This document shows, piece after piece, positions 19,911 through 30,322 of a stretch of 64,000 nt of DNA. Made by a program: the position numbers and the translations under genes. The notes under the pieces are model-generated. The model was not told the origin of the DNA and did not search any database. It worked only from the letters and a program-made list of their open reading frames with translations. Positions within the stretch are counted from its first letter, which is position 1; the number at the start of each line of letters is the position of its first letter. The stretch comes from an uncultured SAR86 cluster bacterium (GTDB lineage Bacteria; Pseudomonadota; Gammaproteobacteria; Magnimaribacterales; AG-339-G14): contig CACIUX010000002.1 of the NCBI GenBank assembly GCA_902589965.1, positions 30,998-94,997 of the forward strand, read 5' to 3'.

Positions 19911-20933
19911 ATGGGTTTAAAAAAATTAGAGCTATCTTCTTTTAGAGCCCTCTCACAAAAATTTTTCTCCTTTACTGACACAAATCTTATTTCAGGGAAG
20001 AACGGTTCTGGAAAAACTACTTTATTGGAAAGTATTTATTTCTCGATAGAAAATAAGTCGTTCAAAACCAACAACATGAGTTCTTTTTATCCATTTGAAG
20101 AAGATTTTTTTGCTTTGAAAGCCATATTTGACGACAATTCGAAGCTAGAGCTTTCAAGAAAAAAAACTAAGGCGCTGGTCAGGCAAATCACTCCAAATGA
20201 ATCAATATTAAATGATGTTTGTCCATTTTTAATTAACAACTTTGCATTAAATTATTTAGAGTCTTCATCTGAAACCAGAAGAAACTTCTTAGATTTTTAT
20301 TTGTTTCACGTGGAACATAATTACAAAAAAAAATACATAGAGTTTCAAAAATCTCTGAGACTAAGGAACAATGCGCTCAGAGAAGCAAACATGAAAACTT
20401 TCAAAATTTGGAACGATCTATTTGTCGAAAAATCAATAGAAATTTCATGTTTAAGAAATAAGCATTTGGAGAAAATAATTCCATTGCTAGAAGTAAATTT
20501 TGATAAGGATTTTCCTACGGAAAAAAAGGTAAATTTCAGGGTTGAAAATCTATGGTTGGAAGAAGAAGATTTTAAGAATGAATTGCGCGAAGTTTATCAA
20601 AAAGATTCGGAAGTAAAATTTTCAACGGTTGGGCCGCATAGGCTTGATCTTCTCTATAATGTCAATGATGTAAAATCAGGGGATATTTTATCCAGAGGAG
20701 AACAGAAGCTATTGATTTTATTAACAATATTAGGATTTAATCAACACATACATAATCTCGGAAATAAGCACTCAATCTTTTTAGTTGATGACTTGCCTTC
20801 TGAGCTAGATGAGGAGAATTTTCTAAAATGTTTGGAGCTAATTTTAGATGCTCCAGGACAGAAGTTTGTGTCCTCAATTGACCCTGATTTTTTAGGTATA
20901 AAAGGGCGATTTAATACCCTAATTGCTTTATAA
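19911..20933 (+). CDS. recF: DNA replication and repair protein RecF
   Basis: RecF is an SMC-like ATPase that loads RecA with RecO/RecR at gaps. The 340-residue protein has the Walker A motif GKNGSGKT at residues 29-36, the ABC signature LSRGEQKLLIL near 261, and the Walker B FLVDDLPSELDE near 286. It is somewhat shorter than E. coli RecF (357). It sits 4 bases after dnaN and 6 before gyrB in the canonical order. Confidence 0.95.
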   Translation: MGLKKLELSSFRALSQKFFSFTDTNLISGKNGSGKTTLLESIYFSIENKSFKTNNMSSFYPFEEDFFALKAIFDDNSKLELSRKKTKALVRQITPNESILNDVCPFLINNFALNYLESSSETRRNFLDFYLFHVEHNYKKKYIEFQKSLRLRNNALREANMKTFKIWNDLFVEKSIEISCLRNKHLEKIIPLLEVNFDKDFPTEKKVNFRVENLWLEEEDFKNELREVYQKDSEVKFSTVGPHRLDLLYNVNDVKSGDILSRGEQKLLILLTILGFNQHIHNLGNKHSIFLVDDLPSELDEENFLKCLELILDAPGQKFVSSIDPDFLGIKGRFNTLIAL

Positions 20934-20936
20934 TAA

Positions 20937-23375
<2,439 letters not shown>

Positions 23376-23384
23376 ATTCAAATT

Positions 23385-23405
23385 CCCCTTCCCCTTCCCC
23401 TTCCC
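23385..23405 (-). repeat. CCCCTT tandem repeat; G-quadruplex motif on the minus strand
   Basis: Ten bases after the gyrB stop the unit CCCCTT is repeated three times followed by CCC. On the minus strand this gives four runs of at least three G separated by AA, a canonical G-quadruplex motif. It stands out sharply in this AT-rich genome. It might slow RNA polymerase after gyrB or arise from slippage; no function is shown. Confidence 0.75.
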
Positions 23406-23473
23406 TTTTATAATAATTATTAATACTATTTATTACTGTTACTAATAAATTAATAAAAAAATAGGAGTTTTTT

Positions 23474-23782
23474 ATGTTACAAATTACAAAATTTGAGATG
23501 CACAGCGGTGCTGATAGAAATACCTTTGGAAATGCAGCTTATGCAGTATGTAAAACTGCAAAAAGTAGTCCTGGCGTCAATGATGCTAAATATTATTGGG
23601 TAAATCCCAATTTAATTGCATTCATTGTTGATGCAGAGCCAGGATCGTGGGGTTCAGGAGCACAGCCAACTTCAGAGGCAATGAAAGCTTTATTTGATTT
23701 ATCTGATATTTCAACGCAAGTTGCTAACGAAACTTGGATGGGCGCTAGAGAAGGAACTGATAACTTCAATTTAGCAAAATAA
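23474..23782 (+). CDS. Conserved-looking small protein of unknown function (102 aa)
   Basis: I do not recognise this family. The protein starts MLQITKFEMHSGADRNTFGNAAYAV and is soluble-looking, with mixed alpha/beta character and no membrane segment or signal peptide. Recurrent AVCKTAKSSPGVNDAKYYWVNPNLIAFIVD-like alternation is reminiscent of small ferredoxin-like (dimeric alpha/beta barrel) proteins, but this is only an impression. It has a strong ribosome site (AGGAG, 6 bases before ATG), its own upstream AT-rich promoter region and a perfect terminator after it, so it is probably a well-expressed single-gene unit. Confidence 0.7.
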   Translation: MLQITKFEMHSGADRNTFGNAAYAVCKTAKSSPGVNDAKYYWVNPNLIAFIVDAEPGSWGSGAQPTSEAMKALFDLSDISTQVANETWMGAREGTDNFNLAK

Positions 23783-23785
23783 TCT

Positions 23786-23814
23786 TTGAGTCAGCTATTT
23801 GTTAGCTGACTCAA
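23786..23814 (+). terminator. Intrinsic terminator-like hairpin
   Basis: TTGAGTCAGCTA (23786-23797) pairs perfectly with TAGCTGACTCAA (23803-23814) around a five-base loop. It begins four bases after the stop of the 102-residue gene. The following T-run is weak (TTAAATTTAATT), so termination may be partial. Confidence 0.75.
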
Positions 23815-23839
23815 TTAAATTTAATTCATTTATAATTCT

Positions 23840-24859
23840 TTGATGATCAAAATCATTTTTATATTATTTTTAAGTTCATCAAGTTTTCTTTTTGCTTCAG
23901 ATTTTTCTTCAGAGAGAGGAATGACAAACTTACTCGGTTCAGAAACTTGGGCGAGATGTGCAACGGAGATGTCTAAGAATAATGCAAAGGTTTATGAGCT
24001 TTCATACGAAAGAACCTCAACAATGCCCTTGTCTCCATTTGCAGGTGAGTACAAACCAAAATTTTTACCTGAACTGGGTTTCGAAAACTCTAATCACATT
24101 TATACGATGGACGTACTCAATGAAAACGTGAATGACGGAAATCAAGGAACCCAGATTGACGCTCTTGGACACTTTGGACATTCAGATAAATTTTGGGATG
24201 GAAAAGGCGAGGTGGATCTTTCTGGTGTTCGATACTTCAAAGGTTTAACTGCTAAAGAAGTTAAACCATTTCCAGAATCTCCATTGCAAAAATTAGGAAT
24301 TGAAACAGTTCCTCCTATCATCACGACGGCTGTTTTGCTAGACGTTAGAAAACATTCCTTTGGTGGAAGATCTATGAAGGCTGGTGAATACGTAACCGTA
24401 AAACATATCGAGGAAACTTTAAAAAAATCATCGCTGAAAAAAAGAGGAATTTTGCCTGGTGATGTTGTCCTTATTTACACTGGATGGAGTGATCAATATG
24501 AGGATCCAGACGAAAATAAAATTTATTACTCTAAGGCACCGGGAATATCTTTTAATGCCGCAAAGTTTTTAGCTGCTAAAAAAGTTGTAGGAGTAGGTGT
24601 AGATAATTGGGGGGTAGATGCCTTTGGTGATCCAAGCGAAATGGGTAAAGAGGTGTCTCAAAATCCTGATGGCGTTGTTTTACCGGCACACTATTATTTC
24701 TTAACTCAGGTTGGCATTCACACTATAGAAAACTTAAAGCTTGATTTACTTGCTCAGGATTCTGTTGATCTTTCATGCGTGATGATTCTCCCACTAAAAA
24801 CGAAGGGTAGCGCGGCCTCACCAATCAGACCTGTCGCTATAGGATCTTCAAGATCCTAA
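23840..24859 (+). CDS. Exported cyclase / kynurenine formamidase-like metal-dependent hydrolase
   Basis: The 339-residue protein belongs to the cyclase family (PF04199), metal-dependent amide or ester hydrolases that include kynurenine formamidase. Residues 1-20 form a signal peptide (hydrophobic IFILFLSSSSFLFA then S), so it is probably periplasmic. The metal-binding block reads GTQIDALGHFGH (about residues 101-112), the variant in which Gln replaces the first His of the classic HGGTHxDxPxH; this variant is known in the family. GVDNWGVDAFG and LPAHYYFLTQVGIHTIENL are also conserved-looking. Substrate cannot be told. A second ATG one codon later is possible. Confidence 0.8.
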   Translation: MMIKIIFILFLSSSSFLFASDFSSERGMTNLLGSETWARCATEMSKNNAKVYELSYERTSTMPLSPFAGEYKPKFLPELGFENSNHIYTMDVLNENVNDGNQGTQIDALGHFGHSDKFWDGKGEVDLSGVRYFKGLTAKEVKPFPESPLQKLGIETVPPIITTAVLLDVRKHSFGGRSMKAGEYVTVKHIEETLKKSSLKKRGILPGDVVLIYTGWSDQYEDPDENKIYYSKAPGISFNAAKFLAAKKVVGVGVDNWGVDAFGDPSEMGKEVSQNPDGVVLPAHYYFLTQVGIHTIENLKLDLLAQDSVDLSCVMILPLKTKGSAASPIRPVAIGSSRS

Positions 24860-24861
24860 CT

Positions 24862-25098
24862 TCAATTTCTTTGCTTGAGTAAAAAGTCTTCCAGGCAGTT
24901 ATTTTCAGGTTCTTGATTGTCCTTTATAAGACTTCCTTCATCATCTAATAACACTCCATGAAAAACTCTCTGCCCATTAGAGAATAAATCTTCGTACATA
25001 GAAATATCCTCATTAAATTCAATACCTTGTAAGAAATATCTATATTTTAGATATGCAAAAAGATTACTTAGAAAACTACTCCTTAAAAGCCTATCCAT
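24862..25098 (-). CDS. Small protein of unknown function (78 aa)
   Basis: I do not recognise it. From the ATG at 25098 the protein begins MDRLLRSSFLSNLFAYLKYRYF, with a basic amphipathic N-terminus and an acidic C-terminal half (DLFSNGQRVFHGVLLDDEGSLIKDNQEPENN). The start overlaps the stop of the upstream small membrane gene by 8 bases, so the two are probably co-translated; a longer frame from 25122 is possible but less likely. It ends 2 bases from the convergent cyclase gene. Confidence 0.6.
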   Translation of the reverse strand: MDRLLRSSFLSNLFAYLKYRYFLQGIEFNEDISMYEDLFSNGQRVFHGVLLDDEGSLIKDNQEPENNCLEDFLLKQRN

Positions 25099-25300
25099 GA
25101 AACGCGTTAAACAAAGAGACAAAAAATATCCCTACTCCAAGAGTGCCCACCATGAGCACAATAAGGTCCACGAAAAAAACAGAAATAAGCTTCAACCAAG
25201 ACTCATTCTGATTTTTAGTTTTATGCAAAGCAGTAACTTTAAAAAAAGAAAAAGCAACAATGAAAACCGCGCTTCCAATAATGAACATACTTAAATTCAT
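25091..25300 (-). CDS. Small two-helix membrane protein of unknown function (69 aa)
   Basis: The 69-residue protein has two predicted membrane helices: residues 4-21 (SMFIIGSAVFIVAFSFF) and 40-66 (ISVFFVDLIVLMVGTLGVGIFFVSLF), separated by a polar loop TALHKTKNQNESW. No family is recognised. It overlaps the downstream 78-residue gene by 8 bases and is divergent from the Coq4-like gene across a 71-base AT-rich gap that likely holds both promoters. Confidence 0.6.
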   Translation of the reverse strand: MNLSMFIIGSAVFIVAFSFFKVTALHKTKNQNESWLKLISVFFVDLIVLMVGTLGVGIFFVSLFNAFHG

Positions 25301-25371
25301 TCAGTGAGTTTAAAACAAAAATTTAAACTAAATTTTGTAATGAGTGAAAAGTATTAAACTATAATAAAAAA

Positions 25372-25911
25372 ATGCTTAATTTTCAGAACCAAGATTGCAA
25401 CACTTCTTTGCAAGAAGGAATAGAAGAATATAGAAGTTATTTAAGAAAAAATAATAGATATGTTCTTGGAGAACAAGTTAGCGATTCAGAGAAGTGGGGT
25501 ATTCTCTGCCATGATGCAACTCATGTAATTTTTGGATTAGATACAACCTTAGAAGAGGAAGCAATGTTGGATTGCTGGGTATTTTTTGGTGGAAACTATT
25601 TTCAAACATTAAAAGATTATTTTTCTGGAAAAATAAATTTCAAAGAAACTACTGAAAAAGTAGAAATTCTTTTAAAAGAAGTTGGTTATACAAAGTACTT
25701 TTTTCTCTACTTAAAGGTCATGATTAGAAAGTGGCCAATGATTTTATTTAGATGCTTTAAAATGAAGAAGCGTTGGAATTATTATTTTTCAGAGGAGTTA
25801 CTTGATAAAAGCATAAAAGAATTAAGAGAAGAATTTCACATCAAGATCCTTACACATTCAGAAAGGAAAATAAAAAAAGTTACTTGGAGCAGAGAGATAA
25901 AAGAGTTTTGA
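25372..25911 (+). CDS. Coq4-like ubiquinone biosynthesis protein
   Basis: Residues 47-63 read HDATHVIFGLDTTLEEE, which fits the Coq4 motif HDxxH(x11)E exactly, including the Gly four residues after the second His (human COQ4 HDLLHTLLGMPTNILGE). Coq4 acts in coenzyme Q ring assembly and was shown to be involved in C1 oxidative decarboxylation; the motif holds a metal ion. The 179-residue length is in range for bacterial homologues, and the C-terminus is basic. It could support ubiquinone synthesis here or act on another quinone or lipid. The rest of the protein is too divergent for certainty. Confidence 0.65.
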   Translation: MLNFQNQDCNTSLQEGIEEYRSYLRKNNRYVLGEQVSDSEKWGILCHDATHVIFGLDTTLEEEAMLDCWVFFGGNYFQTLKDYFSGKINFKETTEKVEILLKEVGYTKYFFLYLKVMIRKWPMILFRCFKMKKRWNYYFSEELLDKSIKELREEFHIKILTHSERKIKKVTWSREIKEF

Positions 25912-26198
25912 ATATCAAAGAGATTCAAAAATTCAAAGACCAATTATTGGATGAAATCCAAGATACTTTTTCTGATAAAAAAAATCCTACTCTTTTGGAA
26001 TATCAACAACAAACGGAAAATCTCATTACATTGAAAGAGCTTCTTGAGAGAGAAAAGGAATCAATGCCGCAAGAGAATTTTGATTTAATTTCTGGGCAAG
26101 ATTTTGTCATCCTTCAAATCGAAAGATGGATAGATGAGAACAATGAAATTATAGACGGTTGGTTCGAAGAATCTCAAAAGCCACTAAAAAAACATTAG
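25884..26198 (+). CDS. Small helical protein of unknown function (up to 104 aa)
   Basis: A soluble, highly charged, mostly helical protein (KFKDQLLDEIQDTF, NLITLKELLEREKESM, DFVILQIERWIDENNEIIDGWFEE). No family is recognised. There is no ATG near the front: start candidates are TTG at 25884 (28-base overlap with the Coq4-like gene) or TTG at 25908, which overlaps that gene's TGA stop as TTGA. The second is the more typical coupling overlap and would give 96 residues. It ends in a 4-base stop-sharing overlap with the convergent psiE-like gene. Confidence 0.55.
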   Translation: MEQRDKRVLNIKEIQKFKDQLLDEIQDTFSDKKNPTLLEYQQQTENLITLKELLEREKESMPQENFDLISGQDFVILQIERWIDENNEIIDGWFEESQKPLKKH

Positions 26199-26629
26199 CT
26201 TTGGATATCATCATTGTTTTGATTTTTTAATTTTTCTAAACTTATCTTATCTTTTAGGCTCATCATGTATGCAGCGCCAGCCAGAATCAGAACTGCTGCA
26301 GCTTCACCAACAATTAATGTAGCTTCCATTTCTTTATTCTGCATAACAATTAATCTGCAAATAGCCGTTATAGCGATAATTATTGGCAAAGTTACTGGAA
26401 TTCTATTCGTGCTGTAAAAAGACCCCACCATGCCTAAAATTTCAGCATAGATGAATAATAAGAATAAATCCGACAGTTCAATGCGTCTTTCAATGAACAT
26501 TTCCCATAAATAAAGGGCTGCAGCGATGCATGTAGCAATTCCAATAAGCGCTAAAAGGATTTTTTCACTTATGAGCGTTGTCCAGTGAATTCTGTCATTT
26601 GTAGCCTGACTAAACAGTTTTTTCAGCAT
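26195..26629 (-). CDS. PsiE-family phosphate-starvation-inducible membrane protein
   Basis: The 144-residue protein has four membrane helices (about residues 22-43, 54-71, 79-96, 104-124) and the family motif LFLLFIYAEILGMVGSFY (residues 55-72), as in PsiE (PF06146). E. coli psiE is regulated by PhoB and cAMP-CRP; its biochemical role is unknown. No clear Pho box is visible upstream. Its stop overlaps that of the convergent helical protein (TTAG). It lies upstream of plsC on the same strand but with a 114-base gap downstream, so it is probably monocistronic. Confidence 0.8.
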   Translation of the reverse strand: MLKKLFSQATNDRIHWTTLISEKILLALIGIATCIAAALYLWEMFIERRIELSDLFLLFIYAEILGMVGSFYSTNRIPVTLPIIIAITAICRLIVMQNKEMEATLIVGEAAAVLILAGAAYMMSLKDKISLEKLKNQNNDDIQS

Positions 26630-26742
26630 ATTTCCCCCAAAATGGCATTTTTACACTATTTAAGTAATAAATTTAGCAAAAAGTAGCCAAAAAGGGAGTT
26701 TTTTGTGAATTTGAAGTTTGAGAATCTTTTTTAAAGATATTT

Positions 26743-27453
26743 TTAAGACTCGGACGTTAGATGATAATTTTCAATCATCCATGATTGAAGGTCAGTTGTA
26801 AGATGTCTTATATTTTTTCCGGATGTTTCAACAGGATCACCTAAGTAAAAAATAACTTTTCCAGGTTGTATTAAGTAACTAGGTGGCCAACACTCTGCTG
26901 AGTTATGAACTATTGGGATGATGCTGGTTTCTGTTTTGGCTGCAACTTCAATACCAGTTCTAGAAAATCTTCCTATTTCTCCTACTGGCATCCTCGTGCC
27001 TTCTGGAAAATATAAAACAGATAATCCAGCCTCAATTTTTTTTATCCCTTCTCTTATTATTTTTTTGGTGGAGCTCAGCTTCATATCTCTTTCTATGTAA
27101 ATAGGTTCAAGCAATCTAAAACCTAAGCCAAAAACTGGAACACTCAAATTTTCTTTCTTTGTAATCGCTGACATTGGTTGAAACTCATGATGTAACACCA
27201 ACGTTTCCAAAGTGCTTTGGTGATTAGAGACAAAAAGAAATTTGCCATTAAGATAATCTTTGAATCCTTTAAATTCAATTTCAACATTACAAATATATTT
27301 CAATGTAAATCTTACTAACCATACCCAAGTTAAAATAATTTTTTGTCGTATTATTAACGGAGTGAAATATAAGAAAGGTATACCAATGAAAATTAATCCC
27401 AATCCAATAATAAGGAAAAAATAAAAAATACCCGATCTAAGATATAACATCAA
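26743..27453 (-). CDS. plsC: 1-acyl-sn-glycerol-3-phosphate acyltransferase
   Basis: PlsC acylates lysophosphatidic acid to phosphatidic acid at the inner membrane. The 236-residue protein has N-terminal membrane helices (about 7-33), the acyltransferase box NHQSTLE at 77-83 (HX4E, as in related proteobacterial enzymes that have NHQSTWE), the FPEGTR motif at 149-154, and a later IIPIVHNSAECWP stretch. It overlaps gmhB by 4 bases. The plsC-gmhB-glyS order after gyrB is the Pseudomonas arrangement. Confidence 0.93.
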   Translation of the reverse strand: MMLYLRSGIFYFFLIIGLGLIFIGIPFLYFTPLIIRQKIILTWVWLVRFTLKYICNVEIEFKGFKDYLNGKFLFVSNHQSTLETLVLHHEFQPMSAITKKENLSVPVFGLGFRLLEPIYIERDMKLSSTKKIIREGIKKIEAGLSVLYFPEGTRMPVGEIGRFSRTGIEVAAKTETSIIPIVHNSAECWPPSYLIQPGKVIFYLGDPVETSGKNIRHLTTDLQSWMIENYHLTSES

Positions 27454-27992
27454 AAGTTGTTCTCAATTGCTTCGAATAGATTCTCGTAAATTTTTACACC
27501 TTGCAAACTTTCAGCCGTTCTAATGGTGTGCATTCCATATCCGGTAAGAACCAAGACAGGACGACATCCATGCTTTTTCGCAGCAAGCAAATCAGATTCT
27601 TTGTCACCAATAAAAAAACAATCCTTGAGTGAAATTCCAAGCTCTGTTTCAGCTTTCTTCAACAAACCTGTTTTTGGTTTTCTGCATTCACAGTTATCTT
27701 CATTTGCATGCGGACAAAAAAGAATCAGCTCAATCTCAGCTCCAACTTTTTTCAGTTCATTTTTCATATGATCATGAACGTTATTAATCATTTGTTCAGT
27801 TGCCGTTTTTTGTGAAACGCAGGCTTGATTTGTAAGGACGACAATTTTTATATTTTTGTCTGATAATTTTTTTAATGCTTGAACGCTCTTATGTTCAAAT
27901 TCAAATTCTTTTGGATCTCTTACATAATCAAATAGATCAACGTTGATGACACCATCACGATCTAAAACAATAAATTTACTTGAATTATCCAA
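27450..27992 (-). CDS. gmhB: D-glycero-beta-D-manno-heptose-1,7-bisphosphate 7-phosphatase
   Basis: GmhB removes the 7-phosphate in ADP-heptose synthesis for the LPS core. The 180-residue HAD-family protein has motif I DRDGVIN at residues 11-17, motif II VLTNQA near 54, the zinc-binding CPHANEDNCECRKPK loop (about 93-107), and motif III GDKESDLLAAKKHG near 136-149. Length is normal (E. coli 191). It overlaps plsC and follows the glycyl-tRNA synthetase by 8 bases. Confidence 0.93.
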   Translation of the reverse strand: MDNSSKFIVLDRDGVINVDLFDYVRDPKEFEFEHKSVQALKKLSDKNIKIVVLTNQACVSQKTATEQMINNVHDHMKNELKKVGAEIELILFCPHANEDNCECRKPKTGLLKKAETELGISLKDCFFIGDKESDLLAAKKHGCRPVLVLTGYGMHTIRTAESLQGVKIYENLFEAIENNF

Positions 27993-28000
27993 GAATACTT

Positions 28001-29356
28001 TTACTTAAAAAAATTAGAGAAATAAGTTGTAAGATCTTGTATTTGTACAGTTTTTTGATCCATATTATCCCTATCTCTTATTGTAACTGTATTTTTCTCA
28101 AGAGAATCAAAATCAACTGTTATGCACATTGGAGTACCAACTTCGTCATGCTTCCTATAACTTTTTCCAATATTTCCTGTATTTTCTAAGAGAACTCTGC
28201 CCTTACCTAAAGACTGAAGTTCGTCTTTGACATTTTTAGCCAAGGATACAAGATCTTCATTATTTTTTTTCAGAGGAATAATGGCGGCCTTTATTGGACT
28301 AAGATGAGGTTTAAGAGCTAGAACTATTCGTTCTTTTCCGTTTTCTAATTTCTCAACCTTGTACGCTTCGTTCAAAATAGCCAACACTCCTCTTTCGACG
28401 CCGGCAGATGGCTCTATAACAAATGGAACAATCCATTCATTTGAATTTTTATCCTGTATCGCCAATCTTGAGTTAGAGTCCGAATTTTTTCTTATCTTGC
28501 TTTGTATATTGAGTTGATCTTGATTTTTGGAATGTGAGCCTAAATCAAAGTCAGTTCTATTTGCTATGCCCTCCAATTCTTCCTCGCCGTGAGGGAATTC
28601 ATACATTAAATCAACAGTACGTTTTGAATAATGAGATAGTTCTTCTTTAGGTACTTCTAAAAATCTAATTTTTTTCTTAGAGACTCCCTGACTCTCCCAC
28701 CATTTTGATCTTTCCTCAATCCATTTATCGTGCCAAAGATTATCCTCTCCAGGCTCTACAAAAAATTCTAATTCCATTTGTTCAAATTCACGAACTCTAA
28801 AAATAAAATTTCTTGGGGTTATTTCATTCCGAAAAGCTTTTCCAATTTGTGCAATACCAAATGGCAAAGCTCTTGATGTTGAATCAACTATATTCTTAAA
28901 GTTTGTAAAAATCTGTTGAGCAGTTTCTGGTCTGAGATACGCAATGGATCCTTCATCTTCAAGAGGACCCACGTTTGTTTTGAACATCAAGTTAAAAGGT
29001 CTGGGGTCAGTCAAATCTTGGCTGCCACAATTTGGACAAGTATCTTCAATTTGATCTGCCCTCCATCTTGACTTGCAACTTCTACAGTCAACCAAAGGAT
29101 CTGTAAAAGTATCTTCATGGCCGGAATAATTTAATACAAGTTGATTTGTTAGGATGGAAGCATCCAAACCTTCAACATCATCTCTTTCATAAACCATGGA
29201 TTTCCACCATGCGGTCTTTAAATTATTTTTTAATTCAACTCCAAGCGGACCAAAGTCATACATGCCTTGCAAGCCACCATAGATTTCACTTGATTGAAAA
29301 ATAAATCCTCTCCTCTTGCATAAAGAGACTAATTCATCCATTGATTTAGCTGACAT
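28001..29356 (-). CDS. glyQS: Glycyl-tRNA synthetase, single-chain alpha2 type
   Basis: The enzyme charges tRNA-Gly. The 451-residue chain is the homodimeric class II type, not the GlyQ/GlyS heterotetramer usual in Gammaproteobacteria: it begins [43 protein letters not shown], has the zinc block [21 protein letters not shown] (about 91-111) and the motif 2 region [11 protein letters not shown]...[11 protein letters not shown]. Motif 3 is in [13 protein letters not shown], and an anticodon-binding domain ends the protein. It occupies the exact place that glyQ-glyS hold in Pseudomonas, upstream of gmhB-plsC. Confidence 0.94.
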   Translation of the reverse strand: MSAKSMDELVSLCKRRGFIFQSSEIYGGLQGMYDFGPLGVELKNNLKTAWWKSMVYERDDVEGLDASILTNQLVLNYSGHEDTFTDPLVDCRSCKSRWRADQIEDTCPNCGSQDLTDPRPFNLMFKTNVGPLEDEGSIAYLRPETAQQIFTNFKNIVDSTSRALPFGIAQIGKAFRNEITPRNFIFRVREFEQMELEFFVEPGEDNLWHDKWIEERSKWWESQGVSKKKIRFLEVPKEELSHYSKRTVDLMYEFPHGEEELEGIANRTDFDLGSHSKNQDQLNIQSKIRKNSDSNSRLAIQDKNSNEWIVPFVIEPSAGVERGVLAILNEAYKVEKLENGKERIVLALKPHLSPIKAAIIPLKKNNEDLVSLAKNVKDELQSLGKGRVLLENTGNIGKSYRKHDEVGTPMCITVDFDSLEKNTVTIRDRDNMDQKTVQIQDLTTYFSNFFK

Positions 29357-29425
29357 TTATACGATGATTTGGATTAGATTCAATAAAATAGACTGATTTC
29401 TTACTAATTCTACTTGAATGTTGAA

Positions 29426-29431
29426 TATAAT
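29426..29431 (+). promoter_or_regulatory. -10 hexamer very close to the lpxL-like start codon
   Basis: A perfect TATAAT lies at 29426-29431, only 8 bases before the ATG at 29440, in the divergent gap with glyQS. If used, transcription would begin at or next to the ATG, giving a leaderless message. No ribosome site is seen between. No convincing -35 at 16-18 bases. Confidence 0.35.
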
Positions 29432-29439
29432 GGACTGAA

Positions 29440-30303
29440 ATGTTCATAAAAATACTGTTTTTTTTGGCTAAAATTGTCCCTTTTAGAGCTTTTCAAGCTT
29501 TTGGTTCGATTTTAGGCTTTTTGATGGTTTTTTCTAACTCTAAAAGCCTTAAAACTAGCTCAACTAATCTCAAACATGTTTTTAAAAGCAAAACTAAAGA
29601 AGAGATTGAGGATTTATCGAGAAGTAGCGTCAGACAAACGTCTTTATCTTTAATCGAAGCTATTTATATTTGGTCAAATTCAGGAGATTTCTCTAGAAAA
29701 ATTCACCCTCTAATTTCTAGAGTTAATAATGAAAGTAAATTTGATTCATTATTGAATCAAGACAAAGGGTTGATAATTATTTCAAGTCATATTGGCAACA
29801 TGGAATTATTAATTTCATGGATGGCATCTAAATCAGAAAATCTTATTATTCCGTTTACAAAAGTAAAAAATAAAATTATTGATAATCTTGTAAAAAGTGG
29901 AAGACAAAACTACGGAGCAAGGATGGTTGGGATAGGCTTTAAAAGTACCAAACTTTTGCTCGAACACATCAACAACAAAGGAACGATAGCAATGGCAGTT
30001 GATCAGGTCCCGAAAAACAAAAATCGACATACGGCTAATTTTTTTGGCAATGCTTGCTTCACCAATTCTTTGATCTCAAATATCGCTAAAAGGACTGACT
30101 GTAATGTAATTTATTGCAGTTGTACGCTTGGCAAAGATGGATATCAAATCAATATAAGAGAAGTGGGGGAGAAATTTTATTCCGATGATCTAACTAAGTC
30201 CCTAGAGTCAATGAATAAAGTTTTGGAAGAAGATATCCTTATTTCTCCTGAACAATATGCATGGGAGTATAAAAGATTTAAGGGTTATATTGATTACGTT
30301 TAA
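29440..30303 (+). CDS. LpxL/HtrB-family lipid A biosynthesis acyltransferase
   Basis: These enzymes add a secondary acyl chain to Kdo2-lipid A at the inner membrane. The 287-residue protein has an N-terminal hydrophobic helix (1-33), the HX4E catalytic box SSHIGNMELL near residue 117, a PFTKVKNKIIDNLVKSGR segment, and AMAVDQVPKN with FFG, matching the DQ...G and F-G blocks of the family. It is a little short (LpxL about 300). It is the counterpart of the lipid A acyltransferase found near glyQ in Pseudomonas. LpxL versus LpxM cannot be decided. Confidence 0.85.
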   Translation: MFIKILFFLAKIVPFRAFQAFGSILGFLMVFSNSKSLKTSSTNLKHVFKSKTKEEIEDLSRSSVRQTSLSLIEAIYIWSNSGDFSRKIHPLISRVNNESKFDSLLNQDKGLIIISSHIGNMELLISWMASKSENLIIPFTKVKNKIIDNLVKSGRQNYGARMVGIGFKSTKLLLEHINNKGTIAMAVDQVPKNKNRHTANFFGNACFTNSLISNIAKRTDCNVIYCSCTLGKDGYQINIREVGEKFYSDDLTKSLESMNKVLEEDILISPEQYAWEYKRFKGYIDYV

Positions 30304-30308
30304 AAGAT

Positions 30309-30322
30309 AGTAAGTACTTACT
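30309..30322. repeat. Perfect palindrome between convergent lpxL-like and trkH genes
   Basis: AGTAAGTACTTACT is a perfect 14-base palindrome that starts six bases after the acyltransferase stop and ends on the first base of the trkH stop. As RNA it could form a five-pair stem on either strand. It may be a weak bidirectional terminator; no T-run follows on the plus strand beyond ACTTTT. Confidence 0.35.

Noticed and set aside
25097..25294. Plus-strand 65-codon frame antisense to the small two-helix membrane gene
   Set aside because: The minus-strand frame has a convincing two-helix membrane pattern and is coupled to its neighbour; this frame is a lysine/asparagine-rich shadow.
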